Source: Platerodrilus igneus
Taxonomy: Eukaryota; Arthropoda; Insecta; Coleoptera; Lycidae
Assembly: GCA_036346225.1 (NCBI GenBank)
Contig: JARFIW010000899.1
Location: 1,240,001-1,304,000, forward strand
Length of the DNA stretch: 64,000 nucleotides
Direction: 5' to 3'
The position numbers were made by a program, and so were the translations under genes. Below are positions 1 through 11,368 of the stretch, piece by piece; position 1 is the stretch's first letter; each line of letters opens with the position of its first letter. The notes beneath the pieces are model-generated. The model was not told where the DNA came from. It did no database searches and saw only the letters and a list, made by a program, of their open reading frames with translations.

Positions 1-2131
1 AATTTATTCGTTCATTAAAAATAAGGGATTTAAATTATTCACTAGACGCTTTCCATAAAAAGAAGCAGAATTAAAATGCTCAACTTGGATGTAATTTAAT
101 TATTCCAAGTAAAGAAACAAATAGAAAGTACGTGCAAAATTTATATAAATTAACTCAATTTTTAAGTAAACGGGCATTAAACAAAGTGTACAAATAATAA
201 TTAATATTTAATTTGTATTCGCTAAAAATTAAAGGGTAGAAGTCAACGCCATTCATTATTATTTTAATTGAAGTTAATTGAACCATTAGTAACATATAAT
301 ATGTATAAAAGCTTGTAAAAACCCAATAATATTCAAATCGTAGAAGTGTTATTTAGAAGTATTACGATTGAACACCTGCGTATTTTTAAAAGTCACATTC
401 TGCTTAAATTTTGTAGATAACAAATGGTTACAGAAAATGTTGGAGAAACCGTCGCTTAATATTCACGGGAAATGCTAATAAAGTGGGTTATTTAACAGTC
501 CACGTGGATTGTACACAGCCGATACTAAAGAGTATCGATTTGCACCACTAAGGCCAAGTTAGAAAAGGAAAGAGAAAATGCGTCAAGCTGAGACACTAAT
601 AATTAAAGGCGTGATTTGAGCAGCGTCACGAGAGCTACGATTGGTTGTAATCAGATGCAGATATGAGAGGGGTAAAAATAACATTTCTATACAAAATTAA
701 TTAGTTATTCTCGGACGTGTTTGCGTGCCGTGTGAAAAATTTCTTAGATTTTCAACTGGCGCGTGTGAAAATTTTGTAGAATAGCGTGCCCGACTGTCGA
801 AAAGGGAACGTAGAATGCGAAATTCTAGAAACTGGCCGTTATGGGGACAAAACCGACAGACAGGCTAGCCATTATATAAACCCGGACTTTAAACAGTGGG
901 ACTCTCTTAGATTTTCGATTTTGATTCAATATTTTAAACAGTTTGCTCTTATATTTTTGTGATTATTGAATACTTTAAAACAGTTTGCTCTTTACGTGCT
1001 ACGATACAAGTTAGTATGCGTTAGTGCACTTAGAAAAGAAGATACAAGATAATAAAGTTTAGTTATATTTGCGAGTATTACTGTACTAAGTATCCAAATT
1101 TGTAACGATGAATGAATAAACAAAAGTAGGCAGTTTTGGGTATAGCGTGAAAGAAGTATGAATTTCTTCGCTATTTTCGGGGGTGTTAATAATTAAATGA
1201 TTAGTAAACGTGATTGGATCCACAAAACAAGATTCAGATATACATAGATGAGTTCCTGAAAAGCTCTGAAACAATTTTAGATGAATGGTGGTGTAGAAAA
1301 TTTTTTTAAAGGCGACCAGTAATCCGAGTACCTAAACATAACCCAGTTGGAATGGTGTGATTAACAAAGGACGATGTACATTGGAGCCACGAGTGCATTA
1401 ACCTTCAGGTAACTTATGCTTTGTTGTTCGATTTTTGATGTTTTGGTGTGTGTTGAATAACTTTATAATTTGTTTACTTAAAATGGACAGTAGTGAATTT
1501 GTACTAACAACAAATTTTTAATTTTAAGGTGAAATTTTCTTGTTTAAGTAGAAAGGAGTATTTAGCATTTATGTTCTTGATTATGATGAAAATTTGGGTC
1601 TGTCTTTGAGCTCAATTAGACTAACCTGTTTGATTAACGTAAAGGGGTGGGAGATGCTCCCTTTGTACTCAGACTCAGGTCTGCAAATATTGTTAAATTA
1701 ATTAGTAGGCATCCTACAAGGACTTTAATTCTGGATGCAAATTAAAATGATGACAAATTTAATCTTGAAATTTTATGATACTGAAATTTATGCTACAATT
1801 TAATTTTGAAATTTTAATGTATTATGAAGATTGGTGTAAATAGAGTTAATGTTGATGTTTGTGGTAGGAATTGTTTGTTTTTTTATGAATGAGGATGAAA
1901 GTTTTAACTAGGTGAGCAGCCGAGGCGGAAAGAGTAAAAAGACGACTATCTGAAGAGATTCAACAGGGCGAGAATCACTGCAAATCGAGAGGTACCCAAT
2001 TCAAGAGGCGCGAATATTTTGTTTTACTCAGGTGAGTGAGGCTTTTTGTAGGTTTCACAGCAAATATGACGCCCAATCTGTGGGGCTCGATTTGAAAACC
2101 GTAGTTCACGAATAAGGAGAGGTTTCACATC
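1..2131 (+). repeat. Long LTR-like dispersed repeat, copy 1
   Basis: This stretch matches 51735-53770 along almost its whole length in the same orientation. It has LTR-like signals: a TATA-like box (ttatataaac near 875), an initiator-like region after it, and an AATAAA-like signal near 1051. I see no open reading frame of substance. Because the window begins inside it, the left end is unknown. It is most simply a long terminal repeat plus leader of an LTR retrotransposon, but a non-autonomous repeat is also possible. Promoter and polyadenylation roles are inferred from motif position only. Confidence 0.55.
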
Positions 2132-2157
2132 AATATATATATATATATATATATATT
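2132..2157. repeat. (TA)n microsatellite
   Basis: A short run of alternating TA sits between the end of the 2 kb repeat and the start of the 1.8 kb element. The flanks are nearly mirror images, reading ttgctgtgata on the right and tcacatcaa on the left, so the tract lies inside an imperfect palindrome. Confidence 0.9.
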
Positions 2158-3975
2158 GCTGTGATAAGTGGTTGTTTAAGGGTGTATTATATAGCAAGGG
2201 TCGTGCAGTAACCACAAATTACGATAGGAAGCAGAAAACTGCATTTATTTAGAAGAAAATTAAGTAACTTGGACATTATGTAAATAGTAAGCATTTAACA
2301 CCCTGTATATAGAGCCTAATTAGTTTTAAGCGACGCAAATAAACACATCTTACAACAATAGGACGCATATTTAGCATAGAAATGGGTAATTCATACATTA
2401 GGTAAATAACAAGGATTTAACACTCGGTATATAGAGCTTTATTAATTTTAAGTAATGCAAATAACGATATCTTTCAGTAAAAGCACGCGTATTTAGAGGT
2501 AAGGATAATACATGTAATTAAACACGCATTCAAAAGAGTTCTAATTAGTTATAATATAATACGGAGATAAGAGATATAACTTAACGAAGCTTTGTATAAG
2601 TGCGTAGAAACAATTACCATTTTTGATAAGAAAATGCAGTTCAAAAACGCATAAAATAAACATACATGAAAATTGAAATTAAAGTTACATCATGTATTTT
2701 TGTATAATTATGGAAAAGGTGATATCTAAACAAACAACGTATGGTTTAGATAGCAAATAATAAGGTGTCAAATAAACACATTACATGGGAAACGAATATA
2801 TTACATCAGAAAACCACTTCAAGGTGTAGGATATACAAATACCTCATTGGTTAAGATAGCGACAGACTTGTTGGAAACCCAACCCACGTACAAGCGGGAT
2901 GAGCCTATATTAACAACGAAAAATGATAACAGAGTTCAGTTATAATTAAGTAGGGCAAAGCTGCGATACTTGGAATCAAAAAGTCACGCGTAAATGTTTA
3001 ATAAAATGTATAGTGACAAATAAGTGATACAAATATGAAGATTTCTTTTCCCGACTAACGGCTTCGAATGTGATGACAATAATTCAAATTTTAGTTGATA
3101 CAATGATTCAAATGTGATGTTAATAATTCGAATGTGTTGATAATAATTTTGAATGTGATGTTAATAATTCAAATGTGTTGATTCCGAATATGGTATAATA
3201 ATTTAAATGTATGAATACTTCGAATCTTGGTAAAAATAATTTTAATTGATGGGATGACATTTCAAATGGGTGGATAGATATTATAGTTGATGATAATTTG
3301 AATATAGGGATATTTTAAATGGATTAATGTAATATTTCAAAGCAGCGTCGACGATTTTGGTACAATTTTGAGTTGCAAGATTTAATGCAAATAAAACAAA
3401 GAAGCACGAAGCAAGATATAGAAACCAAGGGGTTCAACTAAGCAGAGCAGGTCAGATCTAATTAGTTTTAAGAGATTTTTTCTATTTAAATTTTAATATT
3501 GAATTTACTTAATTTATAAAAGTGTAACAAAGTCAGCAACAAACTTTGCATACGTTAAAACTACGTATATAATTAAGGGGTTTAGAACGTTCCAGGCTTT
3601 TTTGGTAAAAAGAGTAGTTTTTGGTGACTTTAGATTGATTGAAAAGCATATAAATTTTGGAATAAATAAGGCTTATGATATTGATTAATTGAAGGGTGTA
3701 TTTTAATAATTTTCAAAACTTGTACATAATATTTCTTTTCATTATATGAAATTAATTAACTTCGTTTTATAATTCAAACAAAAGAGTAATCATAAAGAGA
3801 TGGAGAAGAGAAAAGTTGATCATCGTAATGTTGTGCACTCTGTGTAGAATGATAAAAGCTAGCCGTGGAATAATAATAATAATAATATTAGTGATTTAGA
3901 ATTTGATTAGGAAAACACAGAGAGGTGGAGTTCAGTAGAAAACGTCCATTGACACCGACTACGGCGTTATCGTAT

Positions 3976-3985
<10 letters not shown>
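2150..3985 (+). mobile_element. Non-autonomous element with (TA)n ends, copy 1
   Basis: The stretch is present again in reverse orientation at 9427-11367. Its two ends are imperfect inverted repeats (attgctgtgataag at the start, ttatcgtatcaat at the end), and both abut long (TA)n tracts. No intact reading frame is present. One stretch near 2850-3060 aligns with a 123-codon minus-strand frame of the other copy, so a decayed coding segment is possible. The inverted ends and TA flanks suggest a DNA transposon of Tc/mariner-like target preference, but no transposase supports that, and the class is unassigned. Confidence 0.5.
3045..3345. repeat. AT-rich minisatellite inside the 1.8 kb element
   Basis: Degenerate units of roughly 25-30 bp built on ttcgaatgtgatgataataa recur about ten times. 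The same degenerate array occurs at the equivalent place in the inverted copy (10085-10430), so it is part of the element and not an independent expansion. Confidence 0.6.

Positions 3986-4018
<33 letters not shown>
3979..4018. repeat. (TA)n microsatellite
   Basis: About twenty TA dinucleotides mark the right end of copy 1 of the 1.8 kb element. Confidence 0.95.
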
Positions 4019-4021
<3 letters not shown>

Positions 4022-5438
4022 CAACAAGCATAATAGTACCAAAAAATTAAACAATCTATACTTACAAGTTATACATATCAAGTAGAACACCAAAAAAATG
4101 GCGAGCTGTAGTTTTAGGTCCCTCCCTTATGTTAGTTACCCAAAAGAAAATTACAAAACTAAACACCTCAGCTCTGAATTCTCACTGTACATCTAAAACT
4201 ACATATATAAGGTTTTCGCTATGAGGTCGTGATTTTTAACAAAATTTACCCTGTAACACGTGAGGATATAATACAATATTTTCAGTCAATATCATCTCAC
4301 TTAAAGCGAATCGTTTTACCCCCTACAAAATTTAAGTTAGCAATAGAAGAACCTTATAAATCGGCTGTTTCAATAAGTACATAAAACTCATATCAGAAAA
4401 TGCTGCTTAAACACCCACCCTCAAATTGCTGCCTTCTCTAATAACGGGACAGAGGAAAGGTGCGCGTGATCACGTCTTGGGGTGGTCCTCTCATCACAAC
4501 AAGAGTCGACCATTCATCGTGGTTTTAAGGGTCACCCGAAAGAGCTATAGTAATTACAAAATAAAAATTAATTTATTGACGTCGAAAAGTACAATTTTCT
4601 AAACACCCTAAATACTAACCACGCCGTATTGCGTGCGGGAAATTTTCATAGCAAAAACGACACTGACAAAATCAAAATACATGTTTTCGTCTTGCTATTC
4701 GAAAATAAAGTGAATATTCATTTCGTTTAAATAAGGATCAGAGCTCAAAGTAATATTGTTGTTAAGGCGTAAAACTGGAAAAACACGGTTTATTGAGATA
4801 ATACACGGTTTAATTCGGCAAAGTTTTCAATGGAAAACACATACGAACGAATTATCGGATACTTAGAATCAGTTATCGCCTATTTAATTTTAGCATAACT
4901 TTACGTTGAAAAATTCTTAGAAAGAGTATTTATCATTAATTAGGTTCTAGGATTTACCAATAGGAATCGAATTTATACAAACAGATAAATAAATTAACAC
5001 GTGAAAGGGTTATTTTAATTTACGGAATAACTTTTGATTTTTAATGCCAACGGGATTTGAGTTGAAAATTATTAGAATTAACCTATGCTGGAAATAAACG
5101 TAACAAACTCTATAATCATTTAAGATAAGACTTCTGTTCCTTTTTTTGTCCAATATCTCCGCGTTATTTATTATTTCTGGCAGTGTTTCTACAATAATAG
5201 AATATTTTTTTTTAATTTTAAACTTCATCATTGCTTACTGCTTTACCCTTTTTGTACTACCTCGTATTGCTCTTACGATAACAGTATTGTTACGAGCAAA
5301 ATTGCAAGCCTAGAATTTATCTTTAAAATATTTCTCAAAAGGTTTCTGGAAATACGCGACTCCTGAATTTTACTGCTTATCAAAATCGAAGTCCCTAAAC
5401 CTTCAATACAATTCCTTTAACTAACGGCATTATTTTAT
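4019..5438. other. No gene recognised
   Basis: AT-rich sequence without a convincing reading frame. A short TATA-like motif (catatataagg near 4203) could be an old LTR promoter, but no matching second copy was found. The only frame of note (minus, 5010-5231) has no recognisable similarity. Confidence 0.5.
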
Positions 5439-6060
5439 TTATTTATTAATCCTCTTCTCTTCACTTTCCTCTATTAAACCATATTTATTTTCATAAAACA
5501 CCATTTTACCAGAAACCTCATTACTGGGCACTTCAACACCGACCTCAATCGTTTTTGGTACCTCCCATCTCCATTCAATACGACCCTTTTCGGCACCTTT
5601 TCCCTCGTTTCTTATTCCAATTTTTATTCGACGACGACGCATTTTCGTTATTGTTGTTTGTCTTACCCCGTTCAAGATTATAGCCACACCCACTATTGCG
5701 CGAATTCTCTATTTTATCCAAATTATGCAAATGTTCTACATCCGCCGTTAAAATACGTCGTTTTAACTTAAAGTCAAAATGAGCAACAATCGTCTTCACT
5801 ACTACATATTCAGACAACGTTTGGTCTAAATAACTACACTCCGTCACGGTCTTCATTAAATAATTGGCTTTCGAACCTGACCTATACCCGTCGTTTCTTA
5901 GATTATTAAACACTTTTCTACGTTTTTCAAAATTCCAATATTGTTCTAAGAATACTGTTTTAAAACGATCAACATTTTTAGAAGTCTCCTTTAACGCACG
6001 AAGTGAATCTCTCGGTCTAAGTGTCAAATTTGTACCCGCTGCCAGATACATATACTCCAA
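5439..6060 (-). pseudogene. gag: Gag remnant of a gypsy/errantivirus-like element, C-terminal part
   Basis: A 161-codon minus-strand frame (5575-6060) carries the hallmarks of insect gypsy-type Gag capsid: an FLEQYW motif, a run rich in Arg/Lys and Leu, a Tyr-Leu segment, then an acidic E...V..I..HF block. It ends in an Asn/Ser/Lys-rich tail with no CCHC zinc knuckle, as in errantivirus-type Gag proteins. An overlapping minus frame (5439-5693) may be the next reading frame. The N-terminal part continues at 6618-6909 beyond an inserted LTR. The protein would form the particle shell of the retroelement. It is broken and certainly non-functional here. Family assignment rests on motif recognition, not alignment. 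Confidence 0.6.
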
Positions 6061-6617
6061 ATCAATATGTATGTATAATTAAATAGAAATCATTAGAACT
6101 TAAGTTAGATGCTGCAATGTATAATTGAAGGACAGATTACAAAAGGTTAATGGAAGTTCATAAACCAGACATGAGAACGGATGTGAATACTTTGTATTCT
6201 AGACGTAATATGACACTGCAGGTGCAGGTTACAATAGATTATAAGAAACTTATTGTTAAAATTAAGATCACTAAGATGTAATACTTTGTATTGAATAAAG
6301 AAATAGCAGACATGAGATCGCAGTTCCCACAAACAATGTGAGGGTCAGGGACAACATAACTATCCTGAGGAGCCCAGTCAGTCTCGAGCTTCACAACTAT
6401 AACATTGTTGGTTGTTCAAGCTACTCAAAATTAGTTTAATTAAATTTAATTAGTAACAGTAATTGAAAAGTAATTTTTGATTCTTAAGAAAGCGTTAATG
6501 AACATAACGCAGCCATTTGTTAATTTCCACTTGTAATTTCTGTTTTAAATAAATTTGTTAGAAGAGTTTTTGGTAGAAGCTTGTTAAAAAGTCGCTCCAA
6601 AAGACTCAAAATCTAAC
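6046..6617 (+). repeat. Solo LTR, errantivirus-like family
   Basis: This ~570 bp unit aligns along its length with the LTR at 44365-44967, and with related copies at 41894-42201, 45873-46427 and about 53800-54354. It begins agatacatatactcc and ends aaaatctaact, matching the AGTTAC...TAACT ends of the family. The promoter-like region (acaacataactatcctgagg then cccagtcagtctcgagc) and an AATAAA-like motif near 6548 are retained. No internal region adjoins it, so it is a solo LTR. It sits in plus orientation inside a minus-strand gag remnant. Confidence 0.75.
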
Positions 6618-6915
6618 TCGCCTCTCTAATAAGGAGAATGTAGGAATAATCTATTTTTAGTTCAATACCGCTACGACAAAGACCTGCTTTTGATTCACAT
6701 CTTTTGTCCTCATTACGATTTATCTGGCTTGAATTTTTAATTCTATTAAGTGAAACATTTAATTTTACATCCTGCAAATTGTTTAATATCTGTTCTCCCA
6801 TTAGTGAGACTTTATCACAAATGTCCGTTGTAACCGTTTTAAGAAAAATATCTAATTTATCAACTATAATTGGATTAGTAGTTTGCATAAAATTAATATT
6901 ATTTAACAACGCCCT
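6618..6915 (-). pseudogene. gag: Gag remnant, N-terminal part
   Basis: A 98-codon minus-strand frame (6613-6909) lies directly across the solo LTR from the gag C-terminal part and on the same strand. It looks like the N-terminal helical part of the same Gag (Lys/Asp/Leu-rich, with repeated Asn-Leu segments). Sequence alone does not identify it as Gag. The assignment comes from strand, spacing and the intervening insertion. Confidence 0.4.
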
Positions 6916-6924
6916 GCTAGATTC

Positions 6925-7140
6925 TAATAATTGTTTCTCCCTCTCTTTCCCTTCACCCCATCTTGCCGTCCCCTCAATCTCTCTCTCTCCTTTCCTCTCA
7001 CTTCTCTCTCACTCCCAACCATCTCTTCTGTCTCCTCTCTCCTCACTCCATTCCTCTCTGCTCTCTCTTCTCCCTTCTACCTCTACTCCTACCACCATCC
7101 GCCCTTCCTCTCCCCCTCCTCATCGCTGCCTCCTTTCATC
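6925..7140. repeat. Polypyrimidine (CT-rich) tract
   Basis: About 215 bp composed almost entirely of C and T on the plus strand, in irregular ctctcc and tctcac units. Open frames here come from the skewed composition (Ser/Leu/Pro-rich) and are not genes. Such tracts can form triplex DNA. Confidence 0.8.
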
Positions 7141-7164
7141 TGCGCAATACATACTCGATGCGTT

Positions 7165-7540
7165 CGATCCGGTCGAAGTTAACCGATTGAAGTTAGTGGG
7201 TTGAAATGCACGATATAAACACTTGCGTCGACTGGATCGAAGCACCGAACTCAACTCCCGTCAAAAGAGGGTTGAATTGAAGTTATGGAATAAAATTGAC
7301 GACATAAACGGTCGCAGGGAATCGAGCTACAACTGGCCGTGGAATGAGATTAGGTTATGTTATTTAGTACTTTCGTAAATATGTCGTCCCGCGTGAAAAA
7401 AAAGGTTATGTTTATCTGAAATTGTGTACATAATTCAAAGTGGATCGAAAGAGGGTCCATTAGAGCGGTTCGGTATAAACGCGTTGAAATCGAGTTCAAA
7501 TTCGATCGGATCGGCTTTCAACCGGTTTCTACTATATCGA
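7165..7540. mobile_element. Possible MITE with degenerate inverted ends
   Basis: The left end (gatccggtcgaagttaacc, followed by ttgaaatgcacgatataaac) resembles the reverse complement of the right end (cgttgaaatcgagttcaaat...gatcggatcgg). The stretch is richer in CG dinucleotides than its surroundings and has no coding capacity. A miniature DNA transposon fits, but the inverted match is imperfect. Confidence 0.3.
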
Positions 7541-8019
7541 GATAAACGTAATTAAGAATAGCTTGACAAATTGCGTTTTTGTTCAATTATGACCCGCAGC
7601 TTCTAAGTTTTCTAATCGCATCCGAACAACAATATTTAAAACGTCTCAGAAACAAAATAATTAGAAATTGTATATTAATTAATATTGCAGATACTACATA
7701 GCTACAATCTTGCTAGAGGTGAGATAATCTATATTGTTTTGACATCGCACGTACAGTAACAGATTGAGGGATGGTGTATCTAGAAAATTATTTCTAAGTT
7801 ATCTATAGGTACCTAAATCCTGCAACATACACCATTAAGGTTTAAAGAATAGCTAAATCGTCTATTTAAATAAAGTAGTCTCGATAAATTATAGTGATAA
7901 AACAGTAAAAACAGAAATAATTGGTCTTTAAATCTGAATCGCATTTATAAAGCGTATAAAAAGTAATTTCAAATACAATTCGATGTAATGCAAATTTCTC
8001 AATTTTCTTTTTATAATAG
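7541..8019. other. Probable intron upstream of the CRAL-TRIO exons
   Basis: AT-rich sequence without a recognisable exon. It ends in a pyrimidine-rich acceptor (ctttttataatag) directly before the exon at 8020. No earlier exon of that gene was found between 1 and 8019. Confidence 0.5.
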
Positions 8020-8323
8020 ATAAAACTGTATAAAGAAGAAGACGTACCCGACATTTATAAATCCATTCCACGATCAATTCTTCCAATAGAGTATGGAGGA
8101 TCAGTAGGAACAATTAAAGAATTAGCAGGTACGACACCAATTATATAAAAAAAACTTTAAAAACATTTTAGGTCAGTGGAAAAGAGAGGTCGAAGGTTAT
8201 CACAATTGGTTTATAGAAGATGCGAAGTATGGAGTAGAGGAAGATAGGCGTATAACAAGACCAAGAATAACTGCCGATTTAATTGGGGTTGAAGGATCCT
8301 TCCGTACGTTAATTATTGACTAA
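8020..8323 (+). CDS. CRAL-TRIO domain protein (alpha-tocopherol transfer protein-like), last two exons
   Basis: Two exons, 8020-8128 and 8172-8323 (TAA stop at 8321-8323), are separated by a 43 bp GT-AG intron. Exon one (36 codons plus one base) contains the ILPIEYGG-type segment that closes the CRAL-TRIO lipid-binding fold. Exon two gives a WKREVEGYHNWFIEDAKYGV-like segment followed by GVEGSFRTLIID and the stop, the usual C-terminus of insect alpha-TTP/clavesin-like proteins. These cytosolic proteins carry hydrophobic ligands such as tocopherol, retinoids or phosphoinositides; the ligand here is unknown. The frame is open across the splice (phase 1) and no defect is seen. Upstream exons were not found, so they lie left of the window or are lost. 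The gene runs opposite to the Ih exon at 13.8 kb. Confidence 0.8.
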
Positions 8324-8407
8324 GCTTTGAACTCTTAGAAAATTTAAGGAATTGGTTAAACTACTGCAAGGCGTTAAACTGATGTAGTTTTAAAACAAAA
8401 TGTTAAA

Positions 8408-8413
8408 AATAAA
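8408..8413 (+). promoter_or_regulatory. Candidate polyadenylation signal
   Basis: An AATAAA lies 85 bp after the CRAL-TRIO stop codon, in a plausible position for the 3' end. The region is AT-rich, so chance occurrence is possible. Confidence 0.4.
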
Positions 8414-8859
8414 ATATAAATACTATGTTAAATTTTACAAAAAGTTAGGATTTTTTATTATTGTAAAATACACAACTTGTAAATACATAATATATGTGAG
8501 ATTAACCCTAGTGAAGTCAAGTTAAATAACTCTATGGTTTAATGAAGTTTCGTTCAATTTTACAATATAATTTATGCATGCCAAAGAAATTCAGTGGTTT
8601 TTAAACCTTTGAAGTTGCCTAAACCAGTTGCTAAACATCTTGTTTCAAATTAGTTCGCCACCATTGCTAACTTTGTTATTATGAGCCATGACGTTGGTTA
8701 ATTGAGCAAAGAAGCTCAATTTTTACAGCTGATTACGATGGTCAATGGTAAAAAATTAATAATCGCATTTACGATATATTGGTCAAAACCCTTTTTTTTG
8801 TAATGGGACACCTTGTATATTTTTATTGTAAATGAACGAGAAATAAATTTGCAACAAAA
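8414..8859. other. No gene recognised
   Basis: AT-rich sequence between the CRAL-TRIO 3' end and the mariner remnant. A gggacaccttgtatattttt motif near 8808 resembles transposon-end sequence but has no partner that I can place. Confidence 0.4.
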
Positions 8860-8862
8860 TCT

Positions 8863-9367
8863 ATATACGAAAGTGGTCCGATAAGTACTTAGCCTACAAA
8901 AGAAAAACGAAAATTTTGAAAAAGTGGCCATTTATTTCTCAACATAGTCTCCTTTTAGCTCGATACACTTAACCCAGCGATATTCCAACTGCTTTAACCC
9001 GTCTGAAAAATATGTTTTCTTGAGCTCTGCAAAGTAGGCCTCCGTAGTGGCGATGACCTCTTTCGACTCAAATTTCTGCCCGGCGAGTGATTTTTTTCAA
9101 GTTTGGAAACAAAAAGAAGTCGCATGGGGCCAAATCTGGAGAATACGGTGGATGGAGCAGCAGTTGTAGCCCTATTCGACCAATTTGGCCGTGGCGAGAG
9201 CGGTTGCGCTTGTTGTCCGGAGTGAGCAAATTCGGCACCCATGACGCTGACAGCTTTCTCATGCTCAAAATTTGATGCAGGATATAGTCCATGCGCTCTT
9301 TTGAGATACCTGCTGTCTCAGCTATTTCGTGCACCTTCAATCGACGGTCCGCCAATACGGGCGACTC
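8863..9367 (-). pseudogene. Internally deleted mariner transposase and 3' end
   Basis: The minus strand encodes an N-terminal helix-turn-helix segment (LADRRLKVHEIAETAGIS, then MDYILHQIL), then SASWVPNLLTPDNKRNRS. It then jumps to the segment around the third catalytic aspartate (YSPDLAPCDFFLFPN, near 9120-9160), so the part with the first two aspartates is deleted. A stop and a frame change follow, but C-terminal residues (CIELKGDYVEK) remain visible near 8935-8975. The 3' terminal repeat lies near 8863-8890 (gaaagtggtccgataagtac). The 5' end is cut at the (TA)n tract. This is a defective mariner that could not make transposase. Confidence 0.85.
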
Positions 9368-9377
9368 CGTGGCGTAG

Positions 9378-9378
<1 letters not shown>

Positions 9379-9426
<48 letters not shown>
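9379..9426. repeat. (TA)n microsatellite
   Basis: About 24 TA units lie between the truncated mariner and the inverted 1.8 kb element. Confidence 0.95.
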
Positions 9427-9428
<2 letters not shown>

Positions 9429-11367
9429 ATATGATATCGCCGTACTCGGTGTTATGACGTTTTTATTTAACCCCACCTCTCTGTGTTCTCACTTCAAATT
9501 TAATCTTACTAATTTGATTGTTATGCCACGGCTAGCTTTTATTAATCTACACAGAGTGCACAACGTTACAATGATCAATTTTCTTTTCTCCACCCCTTTA
9601 TGATTACTTATTTGTTTGAATTGATAAAGCGAAGTCAATTAATTTCATATAATGAAAAGAAATATTATTTACAATTTTTGAAAAATATTAAAATACACCC
9701 TTCAATCAATCAATATAATATGTATCATTTATTCCAAAATTTATATGCTTTGAATTCAATCTAAAGCCACCAAAAACTGCCCCTTTTTACCAAAGAGACC
9801 TGGAACGTACTAGACCCCTTATAATACATTACGTAAGTTTAACGTATGCAATGTTTGTTGCAGACTTCGTCACAAGTATATATAAATTGAATAAATTCAG
9901 TATTGAAATTTAAATAGAAAAAATATCTTAAAAATAAATAGATCTGACCTGCTACCGCTCTGCTTAGTTGAATCCCTCGTTATCCATAAATTACTTCGAG
10001 CTTCTTTATTTTATTTGCATTGAATCTCGCAACTCAAAATTGTACCAGAATTGTACCAAAATCGTCGACGCTAATTTGAAATAGTATGTTGACCCAGATT
10101 TGAATTATTCAAAAATCCTCCACACATTCAAAATGTTATGTCGACCAATTCGAATTATTGCATCATTGATTCGAAGTATTGAAAAATGTACCACCAATTA
10201 TAATTATTATATCACAAATTCGAAGTATTATATCGATCCATTCAAAATAACCACACATTCGAAGTATTCAAAAATGTACCACCAATTAGAAGTATTATAT
10301 CGATCCATTCGAAATATCCACACATTCGAAATGTTATATCATAGATTCGAATTATTGTATCAACCAAAATTTGAATTATTGTCATCACATTCGAAATACC
10401 CACACATTCGAAGCCCTATTATTATTAATATTTAGTTTAAATAAATTACCCCAAATTCTACTCACGTTAAACGGCAAAAGAAGTCTTCATAATTGTTGCA
10501 CTTATTTGTCACTATAACATACACTATTATATTTAAGTTACGCGTGACTTTCTGATTAGCAGTGACGCAGCTTTGGCCTGCCTGAGTTTTAAACTGAACT
10601 GTCTTATCATTGCTCGGTGTTAATATAGGCTGATCCCACTTACATGTGGGCTGGGTTTTCAACAAGTCCTGCAGATATCTTAACCAATCAGGTCTTTGTA
10701 TTTCCTGCATTTTGAAGTTGTTTCTGATGTAATATATTCGGTTTTCCGTGTAATATCTATTTGCTATAGATACCTCGTTATCTTGACCATACGTTGTTTT
10801 GTATATATATTGCCTTTTTGGATAATGCAACAAAATAAATGATGTAACCTTAATTCTACTTTCGTTTATGTATTTTTGAAACTGCGTTTTCTTATCAAAA
10901 TGTTTATTGTTCCTGCGTAATTGCGTAAAGCTTTGTTAGGTTTTATCTCTTATTTTCATATTATATTATAACTAATTAGAACACTTCTCAATGCGTGTTT
11001 AATTATATGTACTATCATTTTTCTTGAATGCGCGTACTTTTGTTGAAAGATATGCTCACTTGCATTACATAAAATTAATAAAGGTCTATAAACAGAGTGT
11101 TGAATACTTGTTTTTACATAATGTATGAATTACCTGTTTTCCTGCTGAATACGCGTTCTATTGTTGTAAGATGTGCTTCCTTGCATCGCTTAAAGCTAAT
11201 TATGGTCTATATACAGGGTGTTAAATGCTTACAATTTACATAATGTATGAATTACTTAATTTTCTGCTAAATAAATGCAGTTTTCTGCTTCCTATTGCAA
11301 TTTATGGTTACTACGCGACCCTTGATATTCAATACACCCCTAAACAATCTCTTATCACAGCAATATA
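9427..11367 (-). mobile_element. Non-autonomous element with (TA)n ends, copy 2 (inverted)
   Basis: This is the reverse-complement counterpart of 2150-3985. The inner ends match (the reverse complement of gatatgatatcgccgtactc resembles gactacggcgttatcgtatc) and the outer ends match (cctaaacaatctcttatcac against gtgataagtggttgtttaag). A 123-codon minus-strand frame (10462-10833) is open only in this copy. The matching stretch of copy 1 has stops but shares several residue blocks (WLR, QP..KWDQPILT, then NQKVTR). It may be a fossil coding segment of unknown function. Confidence 0.55.
10085..10430. repeat. AT-rich minisatellite inside copy 2
   Basis: Degenerate units around ccacacattcgaagtattc recur every 25-35 bp, the reverse-complement counterpart of the array at 3045-3345. 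Confidence 0.6.
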
Positions 11368-11368
11368 C

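Noticed and set aside
3979..4018. CRISPR-like or regulatory meaning of the repeated (TA)n tracts
   Set aside because: The tracts are simple dinucleotide repeats without spacers, and the genome is eukaryotic.
6704..7204. 166-codon plus-strand frame over 6704-7204
   Set aside because: It is antisense to the Gag-like frame in its first half and a CT-rich low-complexity tract in its second half.
9350..9378. A tiny SINE head (gactccgtggcgtag) at the edge of the deleted mariner
   Set aside because: The same bases are read through on the minus strand as transposase codons continuous with LADRRLKVHE, so the resemblance is probably chance over about 15 bp.
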